From assembly GCA_946803715.1 (NCBI GenBank), contig CAMPET010000079.1, positions 73,892 to 88,392 of the forward strand: a stretch of 14,501 bases of DNA, given 5' to 3'. A program made the translations under genes and the position numbers. The DNA comes from Beroe ovata (lineage: Eukaryota > Ctenophora > Nuda > Beroida > Beroidae). The stretch's first letter is position 1. Each line of letters opens with the position of its first letter. The notes under the pieces were generated by a model. It made no database searches. It was not told where the DNA came from and saw only the letters and a program-made list of their open reading frames with translations. Shown here piece after piece: positions 7,687 to 14,501 of the stretch.

Positions 7687-10600
7687 CTGAAATTTGTCAA
7701 GGGTGAGGATCCTCGCTGCAAAGTCATTTTCGAGCATTCCAATCTCTTGCTATTTCTATAAAAGAAGGTGTCCTATTGTCTCACCCTCGTAGTGAGTGTC
7801 TCTTGCTAACTCAGTGGTGGAGTCAGTTATTGGTGTCATGTGAGCCGTGTTGAACTCTGGGCTCATCGGGGGTTCTTCCACAGTTTCGCCTGACTGTGGT
7901 GTCATGGGTTAGATGATATCAGGTTGGGAGGGGACAAATTAGAGTGCTTTGTTGTTGTTATCATGTGGAAATGGTGCTAAGGGGAAGTGTGTCTCATTGA
8001 AGTGGTGTCACGGAAGCCTGTGCCAAAAGAGTGACGCCATGGATTAGTAGTGAAACTGTCATATAGTTTTCCAGAGGAACTGGCGTTTAGGGAAATTGTT
8101 GAATGTTAGTATGTTGATGTCAAGGCGGTCGTGTCCAGGCTCACAAGGAGATGTGGCAGTAGAGTCAAAGTGGTGGCAGGGATAAGATTCAGCATTCCAC
8201 ATGAAATGATTATGCTCAGTGCCTCACATATTATGAATCCTATCCATGAAAACCGTACTTTTTCCAAACGAACTGTGGCGGATTTCGAATTGAAATAATC
8301 TGAAGGATCCTGCCAGTGAATATCAACATGCTTTGTATGCAGAATACACCTTGCAATGGTAGATTCCGATGTAAATTCAGCGGGAATATTCGAATTATTG
8401 TTATTGAACTGATTACACATCACGAACATACAGCAGACATAGCTCTTCAGTCCAATGTGTGAGCCAGAGAAAAAGCAGACACTGTACTGTATATAGCAAT
8501 TTGAATGTGAAGAACGAAAAGCCTAAGTTCCGGACAATTAAAGCGGTTATTTGGTCAATGGTCGTACGAACGAATGTGTCGCTCTAACAACTGCGACACA
8601 CTTGCGAGATACTGCGACACACGTGCGACACAATTGCGCGCCTGTGTCTCGCAGCTGTGAGACATTCGCTCCCACGACCGTGAATTCGATGACCGATTCC
8701 CAACAACTGCGAGGCATTTTGAGGGAACGAGGAGAAAAGCGGAGAGTTAGCTACCGGTTTTCTATGCCACCGGCCATCTTACTCGTTTTTTGCTCTTAAC
8801 GCTTGCAGACCGTCTCAGTTTGACAAATCGGCTACTAATTGCTGTCCCCAAGGAGGATTTTCCGTTGTTCTGGAAAGAAACGGGCTCTAATTAGTTCCAC
8901 TGATCAATAAGATAATTTCTATGGAAATGCTGGATATAATGTGAACTTCGTCATATAATCATTAATCAACATTCCGATCAGTCATGCATTTTGTCTGTGA
9001 AATCATATCATGATAACCCTCTCTCAAAGGCTTCACACTAGTAAATCCGTGCAATGGCCCTGGTTTAATCACACGCGGATATTATCATCAGGAAATAGGG
9101 CGATGCTTCAGGACAATACTCAACCTGATTATAATTGTCAGATATTCTGTAGTTATCGAAATACGGCGATGATATCTCGAGAACGCCGAGGCTCTGTGTG
9201 ATGAATCACATCACACATTTCAATCACACCAATATAGTTTACGTCAATGAATGAAATAGGTAAATAAGTGAAGATGTCGTGACTTCTCAATAGAGAGTAG
9301 GGAATAGGGCGTATAAGGGCAACTATCGCCCACATTAGTTATTCTGTACTAACAATTATCTCATTAACGATTAATGCTCCCTAATTGTTACTTGATTGTT
9401 TATATACCAATTATGGATTGCTACACAAAACACCATGCTGAGACTCACGTGGCTATTGGAGACGTGGGAAGCATGGGACATGGAAGAAGTGATGGACACA
9501 GTATCAGACTGCAGATGTGAACCAATGTGGTGCTTCTCCGGAGGCGGTCTATCCGTCAGAGCAGCCAGGTAGCACTGAAACCAGGGGGTGGTGTCATGGT
9601 GTCTCGGGGTGGTGTCATCATCGGGAGATTCCATATTAGTTGAATGTTCATCCCAGCAATGAATCAACTGTTAAAACAGGGAGGTATCCATGATCCGAGT
9701 CGCAAACCTGATACTTATATAGCTCCTCCTGTAACTTGTCAAGCTCCTTTGTAATCTCATCAAGTTGTTGTCTACTCTCCTCTATGGCCCCAGGACTTCC
9801 TAGTTCCGGTTTTTGGGAATACAACTCCAATATCTCCTCGATTCCCGTACGAGCTTTCAGCTGTATCGCTATGCGGCCCTGTGAATATACACGGATATTG
9901 GAGTTTTGGATAGGAATTAGGATTAAGGAACTATGAGAATGTATGCGTACAGGGTGAGCGGGAGAGAATACCGAACGACTATGTGTATAAGTTGAAACCC
10001 GAACAGATGAAATTGATATGAGGATAACAAGTTAGAGCTAGAGGAAGTCGGCCAATGATTCGTCCTGTGTGGTTACCATAGTGATGACATAGGGGATGAG
10101 AGTCTAGAGCGAATATCATGCAGAGTGAATATCATATACAGGACTGTAATGATTACAAAAACATTCAGTTAAAAAAATCAGTTAACACACATAACAATTA
10201 AATTGGCTTCAGTGCTACTGGAATGGAAATTAGATTAAATTGAAACACTACCTCAATCTCCTTGATTTTCTCCTTGAAAGCTTTCTTTCGTTTCTCGGGG
10301 GGCAAGTTATCAAACGTCTCCTTGTTAACCTGTAACAACAGACAGTTCGATATGGTATATCTTAGACAGGGTAATCAGATGATCAGGTTATTGTGGCAGA
10401 CAGCTGTTGATATGATTGGTGATTGAATCCCCTTGGGGCACACTGACATAGACAAACGAACATAGAGTATTCGACAAGTTCACAAAATCACAGATAGCAT
10501 AAACCAAGCACGATTAAACTATATAGCTGGATGATTAGTGTAACTATCGCAACATTAGCTCGAGATAATTGCATAGTTCTTGTAAGTAAGGTAACAAGAT

Positions 10601-13489
10601 GTACACAATGATTATAGAACAAGATTAGTAGCATGGCAGATGTAACATAAGAACTGGTAGCATTCATCTATCAAGCTTACAGAAGGCAAATATCTTTGTA
10701 AAGGGCAGAAACCGCATTAATATTACCCCATCCTATCCTATTAAGACATAAGACCAGGAGAAAACTACATGGAATTCATTTCAATTCTCAACAATTCTTA
10801 TAGTACAATATCCATTCACTAATACCCAGTCTACCCATGGCATAAAGAAGTTGGTATCTGAATGAAAACTAATTGTCATGATGACGTCATTATGACGTCA
10901 CACGTTCAGCATACACAGCTTACCGAATCAGTACNTATGGTTTTTTAGAACCTTCAAGAAAAACTGGCCATGTTATGTTGTGTAAAATATATGCATTCTT
11001 CTCTCGTATGAAGTCACACCAAGCTTTGAATAATTGTGTCCACTGCCCTCATAGTCATTTACTACGATTTCTCAACATCCAGTACATGAAAACGATTCCT
11101 GTTGCCTCCATTGAGTCAAAATGATGGAGTCTTCAGTCTAGTATTCATCCAAAACAATGATTAAACATGCTTGCGAAACAGGTTAACCCCGATTTTTTGC
11201 ATGTTTCTTCTAACCAAAGGTCACCGCCACGGACGGGCTGCGGATGAATTCCATATCACATCATTTATACGCATTTGAGTGGCTGCGAAACTCAAGCAAT
11301 TCTCAATTGATTTTGGGTATAATATCACTGTTTTTCGTAGCGAATTTCTCATGCCGCCGAAATTGAGCTTCTGCCTTTTTTAGTTCCTGAGCTATGAGCG
11401 TTATTTGCTTTAATTGGTCAATTAACTAATTAGGGCATCGGGAACAAAAATGTAAATTCAGCTCAGTGCACACACTGGGAGTGGAGGTTTTATATGCCGT
11501 TGAAATGGCGTTGCTAACACTTTCCATTCCCGAGATATAAGCGATAATTACTTTAATTGGTCAATTAACCAATTACGGCATCGGNTGAGTCGAATACCTG
11601 ATATTTATACAACTCCTCCTGTAACTTGTCAAGCTCCTTCGTAATCTCATCAAGTTGTTGTCGACTCTCCTCTATGGCCCCAGGACTTCCTAGTTCCGGT
11701 TTTTGGGAATACAACTCCAATATCTCCTCGATTCCCGTACGAGCTTTCAGCTGTATCGCTATCCGGCCCTGTGGTTATACATGGATATTGGAGTTTTGGA
11801 TAGGAATCCGGATTAATAAGGAACTAAGAGAATGTATGCGTGAAGTACAGGGTGAGCGGGGAGTGTTTCGAGCGAATATGTGTATTAGTTGAAACCCGAA
11901 CAGATGAAATTGATATGAGGATAACAAGTTAGAGGAAGTCGGCCAATGATTTGTCCTGTGTGGTTACCATGGTGATGAGTGATGACATAAGGGAAGAGAT
12001 TCTAGAGTGAATATCGTATACAGGACTGTCATGATTACAAAAACATCCAGTTTACACTAACATAAATCAAATGGGCTTCAGTACTACTGGAATGGAAATA
12101 AAATCAGTGTTTAATTGAAACACTACGTTACCTCAATCTCCTTGATTTTCTCCTTGAAAGCTTTCTTTCGTTTCTCGGGGGGCAAGTTATCAAACGTCTC
12201 CTTGTTAACCTGTAACAACAGACAGTTCGATATGGTATATCTTAGACAGGGTAATCAGATGATCAGGTTATTGTGGCAGACAGCTGTTGATATGATTGGT
12301 GATTGAATCCCCTTGGGGCACACTGACATAGACAAACGAACATAGAGTATTCGACAAGTTCACAAAATCACAGATAGCATAAACCAAGCACGATTAAACT
12401 ATATAGCTGGATGATTAGTGTAACTATCGCAACATTAGCTCGAGATAATTGCATAGTTCTTGTAAGTAAGGTAACAAGATGTACACAATGATTATAGAAC
12501 AAGATTAGTAGCATGGCAGATGTAACATAAGAACTGGTAGCATTCATCTATCAAGCTTACAGAAGGCAAATATCTTTGTAAAGGGCAGAAACCGCATTAA
12601 TATTACCCCATCCTATCCTATTAAGACATAAGACCAGGAGAAAACTACATGGAATTCATTTCAATTCTCAACAATTCTTATAGTACAATATCCATTCACT
12701 AATACCCAGTCTACCCATGGCATAAAGAAGTTGGTATCTGAATGAAAACTAATTGTCATGATGACGTCATTATGACGTCACACGTTCAGCATACACAGCT
12801 TACCGAATCAGTACTTCCGCCCATATGTCTGCCAAACATCTTGGCAGGAAAATCGAGGGTAAAATATGGCAATTGGCAAGTTATCATTACCTCATATAAG
12901 TTACATCATAACTATCTTCCAGTGACGTATCATCTAATGTCATACACAGCCATATCCATCGCGAGTACAGGCGTTAATAGATGACGTCATGATATAGGGA
13001 TCGACTTCCGATGTGACGCGCGCAGAGGGTAAAATTAAAATACGCGCGTGCAGCAAATGCTTACAATTCAACTTTTGATAGCAATTATCCACGAATCGAA
13101 ATGCTAACAACTTGAGAAGACCCTATTTGCGCGCAACCCGAAATCATGCTGCATATATATCCATCACATAGTGCCGCATACCATAGCCATGGAAAGAAAT
13201 CTAATAAATTTTGATATGGAAGAGGCAAGGGCACAAAGCGCTGCAATTGAAATGAGAGGTAAGGTCAGCTTAACGAAGTGAGCTGATTGAAGATTCAGGC
13301 AAGTTAAACTGACAAAATAGCGCGAACACAAGGATTTACCTTTTTCTTCTTATCCCGTTTTGCTTTTCTTGTGCTGTTGTTGTGCGCACCGAGATTTGCT
13401 TGTTCAGGTTTAGCAGCGCCGTATTCAATGAACTGATGATCAGGCGGGAATGGTTGATTGCTTCGCTCTTCCATAAGCAATTCGCTGTC
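7306..13489 (-). CDS. FNBP1-like: CIP4/FNBP1/TOCA-type F-BAR adaptor, C-terminal part
   Basis: Minus-strand exons in coding order: 13489-13340, 12209-12132, 11768-11598, 9574-9449, 7893-7785, 7686-7579, 7448-7306, ending in TAG (7306-7308). All junctions are GT-AG and frames agree throughout, giving 294 aa of C-terminus. Residues 1-50 match the linker after the F-BAR domain (FPPDHQFIEYG resembles the family's FEPPGDIEFEDY) and end in a basic KRDKKKK run. Residues 59-133 are the HR1 coiled coil (LPPEKRKK..., YSQKPELGSPG), which in this family binds Cdc42-GTP. Residues 134-239 are a Ser/His-, acidic- and proline-rich linker. Residues 240-294 are the SH3 domain (VLYDY, ELNIYAGE, GWVK, GLVPGNY), which in relatives recruits N-WASP and dynamin. 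F-BAR exons are not found in the window. The exon pair 10329-10252 and 9878-9708 duplicates the HR1 exons and is omitted as a probable assembly duplicate. Which paralogue is meant cannot be decided. Confidence 0.9.
7785..7893 (-). CDS. Linker exon between HR1 and SH3
   Basis: This 109-bp exon has acceptor ACCACAG and donor GTGAGA on the minus strand. It encodes SGETVEEPPMSPEF... through ...LARDTHYE, a low-complexity Ser/Thr/Glu/Pro linker with two possible proline-directed phosphorylation sites (MSP, MTP). The 3n+1 length is exactly what is needed to connect the phase-0 donor at 9449 with the phase-1 acceptor at 7686; this is the best support for a stretch with no domain signature. Confidence 0.8.
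7894..9448 (-). other. Intron of the CIP4-like gene
   Basis: This 1,555-bp intron lies between the two linker exons. It contains the foldback sequence at about 8553-8694 and a short palindrome TGTGATGAATCACA at about 9196-9209. The frames at 8106-8429 (-), 8551-8799 (+), 9010-9201 (+) and 9153-9335 (-) show no known domain and are not needed to complete the protein. Confidence 0.7.
8553..8694. repeat. Degenerate foldback with TGCGACACA direct repeats
   Basis: The sequence near 8553-8606 is an imperfect inverted match to about 8640-8694. For example, GGTCGTACGAACGAATGTGTC at the left pairs with the complement of GAGACATTCGCTCCCACGACC at the right. TGCGACACA occurs three times (8592, 8613, 8624), and the opposite-sense TGTGTCTCGCA follows at 8643. 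It resembles a small decayed MITE or foldback repeat inserted in an intron. Confidence 0.5.
9449..9574 (-). CDS. Exon following HR1 (CYLAAL linker)
   Basis: This is a 42-codon phase-0 exon with acceptor TGGTTTCAG and donor GTGAGT on the minus strand. It begins CYLAALTDRPPPEK; in FNBP1-family proteins the HR1 coiled coil is followed by a similar short W/YLAE segment, so the join to ...EELYKYQ fits. The rest is Ser/His-rich (SITSSMSHASHVSNSH), presumably disordered. Confidence 0.85.
9708..9878 (-). CDS. HR1 coiled-coil exon, copy 1
   Basis: The exon is 171 bp and phase 0 at both ends. The minus-strand acceptor is TATTCACAG and the donor GTTTGC. It encodes the second and larger part of HR1, including LELYSQKPELGSPG and the heptad-like stretch LDEITKELDKLQEEL. 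The protein is identical to that of the copy at 11598-11768 despite six base differences. Positions 10252-10329 hold the partner exon of this copy. It is probably the alternative allele of the same exon. Confidence 0.9.
9879..10251 (-). other. Intron between HR1 exons, copy 1
   Basis: This 373-bp intron aligns with 11769-12131 with frequent single-base differences and several small indels. A short direct duplication, GAATATCAT with its flank (around 10113-10140), is present here but single in the other copy. No gene is seen. Confidence 0.7.
10252..10329 (-). CDS. First HR1 exon, copy 1
   Basis: This 78-bp phase-0 exon has minus-strand acceptor TGTTACAG and donor GTAGTG. It encodes 26 residues with the family-typical DNLPPEKRKK start of HR1. 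It is base-for-base identical to 12132-12209; only the donor continuation differs (GTAGTG here, GTAACG there). Confidence 0.9.
10330..10934 (-). other. Truncated intron sequence of copy 1
   Basis: This is intron sequence upstream of exon 10252-10329, identical to 12210-12814 and cut off at the N in 10935. It contains two closely spaced CRE-like TGACGTCA sites at about 10881-10901. Nothing coding is recognised. Confidence 0.75.
10935..10935. other. Single N, likely scaffold join
   Basis: An ambiguous base sits exactly where the 684-bp identity between the two blocks stops. Together with the N at 11585 it brackets a 649-bp stretch unrelated to either copy, which suggests contig joins. Confidence 0.8.
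10936..11584. repeat. Sequence between two Ns, ending in a 143-bp-period satellite
   Basis: About 11351-11441 and 11494-11584 align without gaps at a shift of 143 bp and share ATGCCG, GAGCTA/GAGATA, TTTAATTGGTCAATTAA and GGCATCGG. Two diverged units of a tandem satellite are therefore visible, the second ending exactly at the N in 11585. The first 400 bases are unclassified and non-coding. The piece interrupts the duplicated HR1 block, and its true position in the genome is uncertain. Confidence 0.75.
11585..11585. other. Single N, likely scaffold join
   Basis: This ambiguous base falls between the end of the satellite-like piece and the first base of copy 2 of the duplicated block, mirroring the N at 10935. 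Confidence 0.8.
11598..11768 (-). CDS. HR1 coiled-coil exon, copy 2
   Basis: The exon is 171 bp and phase 0, with minus-strand acceptor AACCACAG and donor GTATTC. It encodes the same 57 residues as 9708-9878. Differences affect only synonymous positions: Arg CGG for CGC, Arg CGA for AGA, Thr ACG for ACA, Leu TTG for CTA (two bases), Lys AAA for AAG. Such a pattern fits two alleles of a functional exon under purifying selection. Confidence 0.9.
12132..12209 (-). CDS. First HR1 exon, copy 2
   Basis: The exon is identical in sequence to 10252-10329: 26 codons, VNKETFDNLPPEKRKK at its start, phase 0 at both ends. The donor is GTAACG. It follows the basic-linker exon 13340-13489 in the gene model. 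Confidence 0.9.
12210..13339 (-). other. Intron between the basic-linker and HR1 exons
   Basis: This is a 1,130-bp intron. Its right half has CRE-like TGACGTCA sites (two near 12761-12781, one near 12982) and CGCG-containing stretches around 13016-13050. A possible plus-strand exon at 13189-13258 is listed separately. No other coding signal is recognised. Confidence 0.65.
13189..13258 (+). CDS. Possible plus-strand first exon inside the intron
   Basis: An ATG in good context (AGCCATGG) opens 23 codons (MERNLINFDMEEARAQSAAI...) followed at 13259 by a near-ideal donor, GAG|GTAAGG. A TATA-like ATATATAT lies about 30-36 bases upstream at 13153-13160. No downstream acceptor or exon was identified and no family is recognised. 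The TATA-to-ATG distance would leave almost no 5' untranslated region. This is a weak candidate that could be chance. Confidence 0.15.
13340..13489 (-). CDS. Linker exon after F-BAR with polybasic tail
   Basis: This 50-codon phase-0 exon has acceptor ACATTTCAG and donor GTAAAT on the minus strand. It encodes DSELLMEERSNQPFPPDHQF, continuing to IEYGAAKPEQ and ending RKAKRDKKKK. Placement and pattern agree with the CIP4/FNBP1 segment joining the last F-BAR helix to HR1, where a PPxD-x-F-x-E/D-Y motif and a basic WPF/KKNK-like run occur. The basic end could contact acidic phospholipids; that is inference from charge only. A plus-strand frame over 13382-13798 is antisense to this exon. Confidence 0.85.
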
Positions 13490-14446
13490 CTGAAATGTAA
13501 TTATGTTGTGATATTAACTAGAAAGTACGATAAAGATCGGTTACAAAATCTATCATACATAATCCTTTCTATTGACCCAATAGCAATGAAAGTATTATTG
13601 GTCCTACCAATAATACAAAAACAATATTACAGCAATGAGATAAACATAATAAGCAACGAAAATTCAATCTCTGACCCTTCTAAGAACTCAGAAAGTTGGT
13701 TGCAATATTGTTGGCTGATATTTCCGCACGGATCAGATATCCCTTCGAGTGTATGGAATGTGGAATGCACATCCCAGCATATTCAGAATACGACGTAACA
13801 TAATATACAATGGATTCAGGTAGAGTTGACTTATTCCGCATCGCATGTCCCTGTCTGAATTTCAGGCATATTGTGCCAGCAAAACTGTTCAACATTTCAA
13901 TTATAATCTTATCTGTGCACTATGCAAGTTATACAAATTAGTATCAAGTTTCAAGAAGTCCCTGTAATTAAGAAACTTGTTCTGTTCTGTGGTGCAGAGA
14001 GCAAAGATCGGTTCCATTCGTTAACTTGCAAACAAAGCTACCAACTAACTAACACCGTGTCTAGTTGTAGTTCTATCCTACTGTTTATATATTTACGGTT
14101 TACACTTGGGAGTCCTTGGGGTTAACTAGTAGGTGTTGGCCTCTGGGGACCTGGCGATAAGGTTTCAGATTCTACTGCGACCAGAAACGGGTGACCACAA
14201 AAGAAGAAACTTATTAACTCACTTAATAGTAAGTAAAGTTAACTATTTTGGCACACTGAAAGTTAACTTAGTTTTTGGTTCCATGCGCAGTGTATGGAAA
14301 AATCTACACACTGTTCACTGTACAAATTCCCCATTTCATGTTAAACACATGCAGTAGACTTCCATTCACACAGAACATTTACGGGAATGTCAGCCAATAT
14401 ATACGTGTGAAATTCAGAGCATTCCATTCTTCTACTAAATATAGTA
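13490..14446. other. Upstream intron of the CIP4-like gene, no exon recognised
   Basis: This AT-rich sequence should be intron, because the F-BAR exons must lie further 5' on the minus strand. I searched for minus-strand F-BAR helix segments and found none. The open frames at 13680-13895 (-), 13922-14125 (+) and 14133-14357 (+) have no recognisable motif. Confidence 0.5.
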
Positions 14447-14501
14447 GTTGTGTGTGTGTGCGTGTGTATGTATGTATGTATATAGTGTGTGTGTGTGTGT
14501 G
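14447..14501. repeat. TG/TATG microsatellite at window end
   Basis: The run of TG dinucleotides is interrupted by a TATG section (about 14466-14482) and then returns to TG through the last base. It continues beyond the window. Confidence 0.95.

Larger units (their letters stand above)
9696..10934. repeat. Copy 1 of the duplicated HR1-exon block
   Basis: This 1.24-kb block matches 11586-12814. It holds minus-strand exons 10329-10252 (VNKETFDNLPPEKRKK..., 26 codons) and 9878-9708 (57 codons, GRIAIQLKARTG...). The part 9696-10250 differs from its partner by many substitutions and small indels, while 10251-10934 is identical to 12131-12814 over 684 bp. Its right edge is exactly at the N in 10935. 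If really duplicated, both exon pairs are phase 0, so two HR1 domains could be read in tandem. Confidence 0.95.
11586..12814. repeat. Copy 2 of the duplicated HR1-exon block
   Basis: This is the partner of 9696-10934, holding minus-strand exons 12209-12132 and 11768-11598. It starts exactly after the N at 11585. To the right of 12814 the sequence continues without interruption into the upstream intron, so this copy is contiguous with the 5' part of the gene, whereas copy 1 is contiguous with the 3' part. Confidence 0.95.

Noticed and set aside
8106-8429. Minus-strand open frame of 107 codons in the intron
   Set aside because: It has no domain resemblance, and the flanking exons already join in correct phase without it.
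8590-8660. CRISPR-like array from the TGCGACACA repeats
   Set aside because: The repeats are only nine bases, spacing is irregular, orientation is mixed, and the context is an animal intron.
9736-9936. Plus-strand open frame of 66 codons, repeated at 11626-11892
   Set aside because: Both are antisense shadows of the minus-strand HR1 exons, which have splice sites and a clear protein match.
9708-12209. Genuine protein with two tandem HR1 domains
   Set aside because: It is frame-compatible, but the copy edges coincide with Ns and the sequence pattern fits unmerged alleles; kept as an alternative only.
13382-13798. Longest plus-strand open frame (138 codons)
   Set aside because: Its first part is antisense to the basic-linker exon 13340-13489, the remainder is AT-rich intron, and no motif is recognisable.
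14101-14160. Possible minus-strand exon after an acceptor near 14151
   Set aside because: The frame reaches a stop after about eight codons and resembles no F-BAR segment.

Overview
This is a window of eukaryotic, animal-type nuclear DNA: two multi-exon genes with GT-AG introns, long AT-leaning intergenic stretches, microsatellites, short foldback repeats and two single-N positions that look like scaffold joins. Both genes belong to families found across animals. The combination of a SLC25A45/48-type carrier and a CIP4/FNBP1-type F-BAR protein fits an invertebrate metazoan. I cannot name the phylum from this window.

Layout. 1-289 is a foldback element whose arms enclose telomere-like CCCTAA repeats. 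About 570-1505 is an old, diverged minisatellite, interrupted at 885-1174 by an unrelated insert flanked by a perfect 16-bp target-site duplication. 1506-3120 has no recognised gene. 3121-5756 (+) holds a complete eight-exon mitochondrial carrier gene (316 aa as modelled), with an E-box and a CRE-like site upstream and a three-codon uORF overlapping its start codon. Its stop codon lies in a decamer repeat. 5806-7305 is convergent intergenic sequence with three hairpins. 7306-13489 (-) is the 3' part of a CIP4/FNBP1/TOCA-type gene: a basic linker following the F-BAR region, the HR1 coiled coil, an acidic/proline-rich linker and a C-terminal SH3 domain. Its F-BAR exons lie upstream, beyond the right edge of the window or in sequence where I could not recognise them. 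14447-14501 is a TG-rich microsatellite.

The most consequential observation is that the two HR1 exons of the minus-strand gene appear twice (9696-10934 and 11586-12814). One edge of each copy falls exactly on a single N (10935 and 11585). The coding copies differ by six substitutions, all synonymous, and 684 bp of the pair is identical. This looks like an uncollapsed allelic overlap at a scaffold join rather than a true tandem HR1 duplication. The sequence caught between the Ns is a diverged tandem satellite (period 143 bp), a plausible reason for the break.

The two genes are convergent and functionally unrelated: an inner-membrane metabolite carrier, and a membrane-curvature/actin adaptor acting with Cdc42 and N-WASP. 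I found no previously undescribed multi-gene system here. The unusual items are the foldback telomere-like element, the TSD-flanked insert, an exitron-like segment in the carrier, and the apparent false exon duplication.
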